From a virus, in IMG/VR virus record IMGVR_UViG_3300037541_000741, positions 1 through 43,306 of that record: a DNA stretch of 43,306 nt; one strand, given 5' to 3'. Below the pieces are notes generated by a model that was not told the origin of the DNA, did not search any database, and was given only the letters and a program-made list of their open reading frames with translations. Position 1 is the first letter of the stretch. Each line of letters starts with the position of its first letter. Made by a program: the position numbers and the translations under genes. Of the stretch, positions 38,340 through 43,306 are shown one piece after another.

Positions 38340-39110
38340 CTATTCACCAATTAATCTTTGTCTAGTATCTCCAAATATTAAATCAATGACTTCATCCAAT
38401 GAATCAGGTGCAACATACTCACTAGTAGAGTGCCTCGTAACGGGTATTAATAAATCATCACGGTTCATGTTCCGTAATTTATCAGCTACCCATTTAAGCG
38501 AAGGTATCTTTTGTCCAGTACGCTTTTTAATTTCTGCTTTGAGTTGATCAGCAGTCAGGATTTTGGATACTTTACCCGTTTTTAGTTGCACAATCTCAGT
38601 AGCCAAAACTTCAGACTTGACAATCTGATCTGACATCCCTCTTAATGCTAAAACTGTTTCTTTGCCGTGCATAGTGAGCATAGACGAGTCTATTTCTTTG
38701 CCTTTGTTAATTTCCTTGGCAACTGCTAACTGAAGTTCTAGCTCACGGATACGCTCTGACTGTTGGGGAATAACGGTTTTTATGACGGCTTTAGCCTTTT
38801 CAAAAGCAGCTACAAGACTTAACTTGCATTCCACAACCTGATCAGTATTACGGGAAAAAGTCATTAGTGTGGTGGCTTGCGGTTCAGTCAGGAGTGCATA
38901 TTTCTCAGGTCTACCGCCAGAACTACCTTCCATGGGTTTATCTACTTCAAATCGAACAACCCCAAACCTTGATTCAATTTTATCAAGGTACTTAACCAGG
39001 TTTTTAAGAAATGTGTGATGCTCAATACTTAGCTCCCTGGCAATGAGTCGGGAATCAACAACCAGTTCACCATTTCTGTCAATTACGTCAATTTGTGTTA
39101 AACTGTTCAT
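38340..39110 (-). CDS. Rha-family phage regulatory protein
   Basis: Start at ATG 39110 (MNSLTQID); an in-frame GTG two codons earlier is less likely. The N-terminal 120 residues match the pRha domain: VVDSRLIARELSIEHHTFLK, then GGRPEKYALLTEPQATTLMT and FSRNTDQVVECKLSLVAAFE. Rha proteins regulate lysogenic growth in lambdoid phages. The C-terminal part (TADQLKAEIKKRTGQKIPSL, then WVADKLRNMNRDDLLIP) may bind a partner. It lies in one of two duplicated cassettes. Confidence 0.8.
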   Translation of the reverse strand: MNSLTQIDVIDRNGELVVDSRLIARELSIEHHTFLKNLVKYLDKIESRFGVVRFEVDKPMEGSSGGRPEKYALLTEPQATTLMTFSRNTDQVVECKLSLVAAFEKAKAVIKTVIPQQSERIRELELQLAVAKEINKGKEIDSSMLTMHGKETVLALRGMSDQIVKSEVLATEIVQLKTGKVSKILTADQLKAEIKKRTGQKIPSLKWVADKLRNMNRDDLLIPVTRHSTSEYVAPDSLDEVIDLIFGDTRQRLIGE

Positions 39111-39130
39111 AGTCACTTCTTATTTTTAAG

Positions 39131-39248
39131 TTGATTACCAGTAACATAACCGTTAGGAATGTTGATACCGTTCTTAACGGTGCTGGTATTTTATTATTAT
39201 AACAAATTATCGCAAATATGACTACACTTATTGATATAATAACTATGT
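39131..39248. repeat. Duplicated divergent promoter, copy 1
   Basis: This 117-bp stretch is about 85% identical to 41421-41536. Runs of identity: TTCTTAACGGTGCTGGTATT and CTACACTTATTGATATAATA. It holds TATAAT on + (39235-39240) and on - (39196-39201), so it drives genes both ways. TACCAG-N7-ACCGTTA (39136-39155) pairs with TAACGGT-G-CTGGTA (39175-39188). Confidence 0.75.
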
Positions 39249-39284
39249 GGTACTTAATGATTTTTGCAAAAGGGAATAAGCTTT

Positions 39285-39872
39285 ATGGAAGTAACATTAA
39301 TCGCTTTAATCTTAATATCATATTTAGTCTACTTACTGCATTTTAAAATAATTCCATCATTGCAAAGATTAGATAAGAGAGTTTTTAAAAACAAGAACAG
39401 ACCCAAGTTATCCCCAAATCAAGAATCAGAAATTAAAGGATATATGCGGCAGATATTAGCAACTACGAGCTTTAATCGTGTGTCCCTTTATTTCCTAGAC
39501 TCACCATACATAAACAATAATCTTATTCAAGCAGACTCTTACACATTATGGATAGAAGCGTCTAAATCTATTCCTATGCGAAAAGACACTAAATTATCTT
39601 TTGCTTATATCAGTGAAGAATTTAACCGCATGATACAGGCAAAAATAACTCATAAATATTATAAAAACGCTAAAGAGGGTCTAATATGTCAGGTGTGGTT
39701 GCGCGATCGCCATACTGTCAGCTATGGGATATATATAATCAATGACTGTTCATTTTTGTTACTGGAAATTGCTATTACTCAACTTCCTAAGTTATTTTAT
39801 ATTTTATTGAGACACAATAAACACGGAGATTATGTTAGTCCGTGTTCTGCGGTAGCCCGTGTTTTACAGTAG
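39285..39872 (+). CDS. Membrane-anchored GAF-like protein, 195 residues
   Basis: ATG 39285 is taken as start (MEVTLIALILISYLVYLL), giving an N-terminal membrane anchor; an earlier in-frame codon exists. The soluble part (IKGYMRQILATTSFNRVSLY, then LKSIPMRKDTKLSFAYI-like and IYIINDCSFLLLEI) has the strand-helix layout of GAF domains. It is divergent from the rha gene. A sensor role is inferred. Length about 195. Confidence 0.5.
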   Translation: MEVTLIALILISYLVYLLHFKIIPSLQRLDKRVFKNKNRPKLSPNQESEIKGYMRQILATTSFNRVSLYFLDSPYINNNLIQADSYTLWIEASKSIPMRKDTKLSFAYISEEFNRMIQAKITHKYYKNAKEGLICQVWLRDRHTVSYGIYIINDCSFLLLEIAITQLPKLFYILLRHNKHGDYVSPCSAVARVLQ

Positions 39873-39876
39873 CTGA

Positions 39877-40020
39877 TCAGCCATAAGCAGCTTCATTCAT
39901 GTCTTCCCCAATGCAGTAGCCATAAAAGTATTGCTCGTTGTCTCTTGTTCCTTCTGGGTAGGGATTATCGTAAGGTTGATTGTTGAATCCAGCATCATAT
40001 CCTTCTTCGTATGCAGACAT
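39877..40020 (-). CDS. Ribosome-modulation-factor-like small protein, 47 residues
   Basis: The sequence EEGYDAGFNNQPYDNPYPEG, then TRDNEQYFYGYCIGEDM, has the pattern G..AG......NPYPEGT....Y..GY of RMF/CrpP-like small proteins, which bind ribosomes or nucleic acid in host-shutoff or stress. ATG at 40018-40020, agag ahead. It converges with the 39285 gene, just after its stop. Confidence 0.6.
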   Translation of the reverse strand: MSAYEEGYDAGFNNQPYDNPYPEGTRDNEQYFYGYCIGEDMNEAAYG

Positions 40021-40290
40021 AGTTTTTCTCTACTTTCTATAGAATTAATGTAGTTTCCTGCTTTTCATATTGTTCTTTTACTTATAATTGAATAAAGATT
40101 ATAAGCAAGAAAATACCCATAGAATCATCTTGAAATCCTACAGGTATAAGGGAAACATAACAATTATTCTATCACAAATAATTATAAATATTTAAGGTTT
40201 TATGGTAGCTATTTTATGAGCGTTAGCTGTTAGTTTTAATCCGGTTTTCAAAAGTAAGTTAATATTAAATTAATGATTTTGGGTATAATT
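40021..40290. other. Intergenic region
   Basis: No gene. CTTATAAT / ATTATAAG (40081-40088, 40098-40105) is a perfect 8-bp inverted repeat. AT-rich; likely promoters of both neighbours. Confidence 0.4.
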
Positions 40291-40602
40291 ATGACACAAT
40301 CTTTGTATTTTTTTAATAATAGCAAAGTTACTCCTGAAGAGGTTGAATTAAAATCGCCTTTGTCTTGCATTAGTGCTTATGAAGAAACTCTGGAATCTCT
40401 TTTGTGTACGGCTGATTATCTTTCACCTACTTCCACTAGCTTTATGATGAATGACGCTGTGTGGGGGGCTATTGAGGGAATTATCAGAGATAAAATATCA
40501 GCGTTAAAACTTTCTCTTGAGGAACAATTTGATCTGTTGCAAGACCATCAAGTTCTTGGTAATTTGTTTAGGCGTAATTTATTGCTGGTAAGTGTTTATT
40601 AA
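40291..40602 (+). CDS. Unknown protein, 103 residues
   Basis: ATG 40291 chosen (MTQSLYFFNNSKVTPEEV); an ATG at 40273 is also in frame. The C-terminal half is a helical protein (IEGIIRDKISALKLSLEEQF, then LLQDHQVLGNLFRRNLLL). Not recognised. Followed by terminator hairpin copy 2. Confidence 0.45.
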   Translation: MTQSLYFFNNSKVTPEEVELKSPLSCISAYEETLESLLCTADYLSPTSTSFMMNDAVWGAIEGIIRDKISALKLSLEEQFDLLQDHQVLGNLFRRNLLLVSVY

Positions 40603-40615
40603 TTTGCATTGTATT

Positions 40616-40641
40616 TACCCACTAAAGCGTATTAGTGGGTA
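40616..40641. terminator. Terminator hairpin family, copy 2
   Basis: TACCCACTAA AGCGTA TTAGTGGGTA, a perfect 10-bp stem, between two convergent genes (40602 and 40656). Confidence 0.8.
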
Positions 40642-40655
40642 TGGGAATTTACGGA

Positions 40656-41399
40656 TTATTCAAACACTCTGTTAACCCTTTCGCCGGAATCAGTGCATAT
40701 ATTTTTACATTGACTAAACCCATCTGCATTTTGACTATCCATCTTTTCAGATGCGATCGCTTCTGCCAATCCCACAGCCATTAATTCAACCCTGGAAAGA
40801 CCGTCTCTAAGCTTGGTAATCCCACGACTTTGCTTGACCTCTTTGGCTGTTCCCCCAAGCAAGGGCCTATAAATCTCGTTGGTGCAAATTGCATATTCGT
40901 GAGGTGCGGACACACCATGTTCTTTCAGTGTATCAGTAAATTGCACCCTGGTTTCTAATCCTTCTATGCGCTGCTGAATCCACTCTTCAGTATGTCCTTG
41001 TTTTTGCCATCCCTTTTTAGCACGTTCCCTACCGCGCTTATATGCTAACTCTGGGTTTGCCTCCTCTTCTATGCGCTCTTTAACCCAATCATAAAACTGA
41101 GATTTGAGGGAAGGGGACAAATACCCGGCATAATCAATGGCCAATTTCCAGTGTGCTAAAGTTTTACCGTTGCGTCCTCTTGTAACTTTAAAAACATCTG
41201 ATAATCTGATATTATCTTTTAGTCTTTTGCTGTCAAGGATTTGATTGATTAGCATATCCGTACTGGGAAGTAATCGCCACTTAGCAGGGGTTTGGCTTTC
41301 GGGTCTTCCTGCCATTTCCCATAACTTGGTAAGATTAACAAAATCCTGATCAATTTCTACAGAAATCCCATTGTGGACGAAAGCTGATATATTAGACAT
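40656..41399 (-). CDS. KilA-N antirepressor with DinD-like C-terminal domain
   Basis: The N-terminal KilA-N domain (VNLTKLWEMAGRPESQTPAK, then RLLPSTDMLINQILDSKRLK and VFKVTRGRNGKTLAHWKLAI) is a DNA-binding domain of phage antirepressors. The second half (FTDTLKEHGVSAPHEYAICT, then EIYRPLLGGTAKEVKQSRGI and LSRVELMAVGLAEAI) matches the C-terminal domain of DinD. The N-terminal DinD domain is on another gene (17595-17948). It sits in the second cassette, ahead of the orphan methyltransferase. Confidence 0.8.
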   Translation of the reverse strand: MSNISAFVHNGISVEIDQDFVNLTKLWEMAGRPESQTPAKWRLLPSTDMLINQILDSKRLKDNIRLSDVFKVTRGRNGKTLAHWKLAIDYAGYLSPSLKSQFYDWVKERIEEEANPELAYKRGRERAKKGWQKQGHTEEWIQQRIEGLETRVQFTDTLKEHGVSAPHEYAICTNEIYRPLLGGTAKEVKQSRGITKLRDGLSRVELMAVGLAEAIASEKMDSQNADGFSQCKNICTDSGERVNRVFE

Positions 41400-41420
41400 G
41401 ATTAGCCTACTTTGTCTAGG

Positions 41421-41536
41421 TTAGTTACCAGTGATATCGCCGTTGGGAATGCTGACTACATTCTTAACGGTGCTGGTATTTTAATTATAACACTTAATCG
41501 CAAATATAACTACACTTATTGATATAATAATCATGT
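41421..41536. repeat. Duplicated divergent promoter, copy 2
   Basis: See copy 1 at 39131. Copy 2 keeps both TATAAT boxes and the hairpin arms TACCAG and CTGGTA, with two short gaps. It separates the KilA-N gene (-) from the methyltransferase gene (+). Confidence 0.75.
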
Positions 41537-41557
41537 ACTTTTATTGATAGCCAGGGC

Positions 41558-42415
41558 ATGATTAATCAAGTAATTCATGGTGATTGTTTTGAGGTTTTGA
41601 AAGATATTCCTGATGGTTCTATTGACGCTGTAATCACAGATCCGCCTTACATGACAACTGATTTAAACTTTGATAAAACAGGCTTTGATGTTGACTTATT
41701 CTTAAAATTATTATTACCAAAACTTAAAAGTGATGGACAATTAGCTGTATTTGGGAGTATTGAATTACTTGCTAAGTTTAGCGGTATTTATCCTATTAGA
41801 TGGTCAGGAATGTGGTTAAAACCGAGAGGAGTGATGAGAACTCATACAGCCAAGAAACCTATGAGCAAAAGCGAACCTTACTGTATATTTGCTCACCCAA
41901 AACATAAAGTATCAAACCTTGTTTATAACAAAATATTATTGCCAGGAGAGCCTTATGAAAAAAAACAAAAAAATACTGGCTATATTAGAGACGGCAAAAA
42001 TCAAATAGATAGAGCAAATGCTTCTGCATGGACCAAAGATGATTATGTTTCAGAGAATCATGGGACAAGACAGCAAACAGATGTTATTGAATCTCCGTTC
42101 AAAGGCTGCATGAAACATCATGAACGAACCATTCACCCCACACAAAAGCCTGTAGCACTGATATCTACATTGGTTCGGTGGATATCCAACCCCGGCGATT
42201 TAGTCCTTGACCCATTTGCCGGTAGTGGTACAACAGCGATCGCCTGTAAAGAACTCAACAGAAACTATATCTGCATTGAGAAGGAACGGGAATATGTTGA
42301 CATTATTCATAAACGCCTAAACACTCCCATTACTGAGAGAGGCTTAACTGTAGAGGAACAGGTAGAGATTGAGGAGAAGATTAAACCCGGTCATCAACAG
42401 TTGTCATTGTTTTAA
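41558..42415 (+). CDS. Beta-class DNA methyltransferase (N6-adenine or N4-cytosine)
   Basis: Motif IV ITDPPY at residues 26-31 comes first, then the target-recognition part, then HPTQKP and the SAM-binding motif I DPFAGSGTTAIAC near residue 220. This order defines the beta class (like CcrM or M.RsrI types). 285 residues, normal length, no endonuclease nearby, so an orphan phage methyltransferase, useful against host restriction or for regulation. Target base not derivable from sequence. Confidence 0.92.
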   Translation: MINQVIHGDCFEVLKDIPDGSIDAVITDPPYMTTDLNFDKTGFDVDLFLKLLLPKLKSDGQLAVFGSIELLAKFSGIYPIRWSGMWLKPRGVMRTHTAKKPMSKSEPYCIFAHPKHKVSNLVYNKILLPGEPYEKKQKNTGYIRDGKNQIDRANASAWTKDDYVSENHGTRQQTDVIESPFKGCMKHHERTIHPTQKPVALISTLVRWISNPGDLVLDPFAGSGTTAIACKELNRNYICIEKEREYVDIIHKRLNTPITERGLTVEEQVEIEEKIKPGHQQLSLF

Positions 42416-42418
42416 AAA

Positions 42419-42444
42419 TACCCACTAAAGCGTTTTAGTGGGTA
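42419..42444. terminator. Terminator hairpin family, copy 3
   Basis: TACCCACTAA AGCGTT TTAGTGGGTA, between the methyltransferase stop and the convergent - gene. On - it is followed by TTTTTAAAAC. Confidence 0.8.
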
Positions 42445-42457
42445 CAAAAGATTCAAG

Positions 42458-42871
42458 CTACTTCAATGGATACCACTGCTCTTCCTGCTGCTCTTTCCGT
42501 AGCAGTTTTGGTAAGGTGCGGAAATAAGAAATTGCTTTCTTTTTAGCATCCTCTTCGTATACAGCGTAGACGTAAAAACGATATACGTCTCCCAGGAAAG
42601 AGTAGCCCTCTTCAATTGAACTTATCCCGACCCATCCCTTAGAGACGTACACTGGGTATTGTTCTTTAGCGTCAAACTTTACCAAATACGGATTTTTATC
42701 ATGCTTGAGTAGTTCTGGAATTTTCAAAACCTCTCTCTCTTCAATATACGCGGACTCATCTTCATTTAAGCCCCATAGAAGTTTTGCTCTTTCTGCATCT
42801 TCCATGGATGCGAAAGCGCCGTGAACCTGATAATCTTCATATTCACCAGAGGTGAGTAGGTATACTTGCAT
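42458..42871 (-). CDS. Unknown protein, 137 residues
   Basis: The opening VYLLTSGEYEDYQVHGAFAS, then MEDAERAKLLWG is seen in small bacterial and phage proteins of unknown function (DUF7336-like in form). The rest is a beta part (YPVYVSKGWVGISSIEEGYS) and a basic helix. TAATG overlap with the gene before. Confidence 0.55.
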   Translation of the reverse strand: MQVYLLTSGEYEDYQVHGAFASMEDAERAKLLWGLNEDESAYIEEREVLKIPELLKHDKNPYLVKFDAKEQYPVYVSKGWVGISSIEEGYSFLGDVYRFYVYAVYEEDAKKKAISYFRTLPKLLRKEQQEEQWYPLK

Positions 42872-43122
42872 TAAATTAACTCCAGTAAAATTGTTAGTGC
42901 CGATTGGATGCTGTTGACTGCATCTTTGATTAATGCCCGCTTTTGGGTTGCGGGTTTATTTGGTTTAGAAACTAACAACTCATCATTAGCTATTAGTTTC
43001 ATGAACTTTGAGATGTTGGGGTATTCACCCCACGTACAGCCAAACTCTAAAGCTTTATTCTCTAGCTTGGCTTTGTCTTCCATTGAGATAGAGAGCGTGA
43101 TGCTCTCCTGTTTCCTGGTCAT
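42871..43122 (-). CDS. Small possible RHH regulator, 83 residues
   Basis: Residues 5-40 (QESITLSISMEDKAKLENKA) fit a strand-helix start; the protein then has a helix (NISKFMKLIANDELLVSKP) and a helical end. The ISKFMKLIANDEL segment is typical of small plasmid regulators. Coupled on both sides (ATGA and TAATG overlaps). Confidence 0.55.
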   Translation of the reverse strand: MTRKQESITLSISMEDKAKLENKALEFGCTWGEYPNISKFMKLIANDELLVSKPNKPATQKRALIKDAVNSIQSALTILLELI

Positions 43123-43211
43123 TGCAAATAAATTTCAATTTCCATCTCTTTGTTGAGTAGATAAAGGGCGATCGCTGACTTTAACTTTTTAACGATAAGT
43201 GCAACACCCAT
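43119..43211 (-). CDS. Small amphipathic peptide, 30 residues
   Basis: Aggagtattgtacc precedes ATG 43211. Sequence MGVALIVKKLKSAIALYLLN, then KEMEIEIYLQ. Stop overlaps the next ATG. First gene of a three-gene operon with its own promoter. Amphipathic helix, function unknown. Confidence 0.5.
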   Translation of the reverse strand: MGVALIVKKLKSAIALYLLNKEMEIEIYLQ

Positions 43212-43269
43212 GGTACAATACTCCTAATCACTTGGTTAATAGAGGCTTGGGCTGTCTCCCTTGTCTCTA

Positions 43270-43298
43270 TATTTATATCATTATTTTATCCTTGTCAA
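43270..43298 (-). promoter_or_regulatory. Strong promoter of the 43211 operon
   Basis: TTGACA (43293-43298), 17 bases, TAAATA (43270-43275) on the - strand. Near-consensus. Confidence 0.75.
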
Positions 43299-43306
43299 TA
43301 AGAAAT

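Noticed and set aside
1-43306. tRNA, rRNA, integrase or terminase genes
   Set aside because: I looked for TψC-loop-like GTTCRA motifs with flanking stems, for tyrosine/serine recombinase motifs and for terminase ATPase motifs, and found none convincing.

Overview
The window looks like part of a temperate or plasmid-like phage genome of a cyanobacterium. The DNA is AT-rich and carries many copies of the octamer GCGATCGC (HIP1), which is typical of filamentous and bloom-forming cyanobacteria. It also encodes an NblA homologue, a phycobilisome-degradation adaptor known only from cyanobacteria, red-algal plastids and cyanophages. I see no tRNA, rRNA, integrase, terminase, capsid gene or CRISPR array, so the head and packaging genes must lie outside the window.

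Region 1 (1-9680, + strand) is a late structural block. It holds the end of a coiled-coil protein built of 21-residue repeats, a baseplate/fibre adaptor-like protein, and four large virion proteins with lectin-like, beta-propeller, leucine-rich and BspA-like repeats. A strong terminator closes it. Region 2 (9690-18133, - strand) is an early block: a DUF5895-like protein with small partners, DnaB helicase, a winged-helix replication protein with a seven-copy PATEN linker, and a chain of overlapping small genes ending at a ribbon-helix-helix regulator. Region 3 (18150-22840, + strand) begins at a divergent control region with shared operators and two HTH repressors. It holds a 421-codon gene with two starts, a candidate hammerhead ribozyme between two genes, a DNA methyltransferase whose natural N-terminus is out of frame beside a 13-bp hairpin, and an ASCH-domain protein.

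Region 4 (23107-28413) is mostly - strand: thymidylate kinase with two HTH proteins behind an attenuator-like leader, then nblA and a T5orf172-type protein on +, then a HAD phosphatase operon on -. Region 5 (28545-33979, + strand) is the most unusual part: about 13 tightly packed genes. Several encode tiny membrane proteins, and they end in a membrane-anchored FtsK/HerA-type ATPase preceded by an internally deleted paralogue of it. I know no described system with this composition. Region 6 (34052-43306) holds regulators: two paralogous multi-winged-helix proteins, an HNH protein, two membrane proteins with GAF-like domains, a Rha-type and a KilA-N/DinD-type antirepressor, an RMF-like small protein and an orphan beta-class methyltransferase. 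The two antirepressor genes sit in duplicated cassettes with the same roughly 117-bp divergent promoter and the same terminator hairpin.

Several genes reported here (nblA and a series of 21-56-residue proteins) are short and were read directly from the DNA. Functions come from motif recognition only; no database search was possible.
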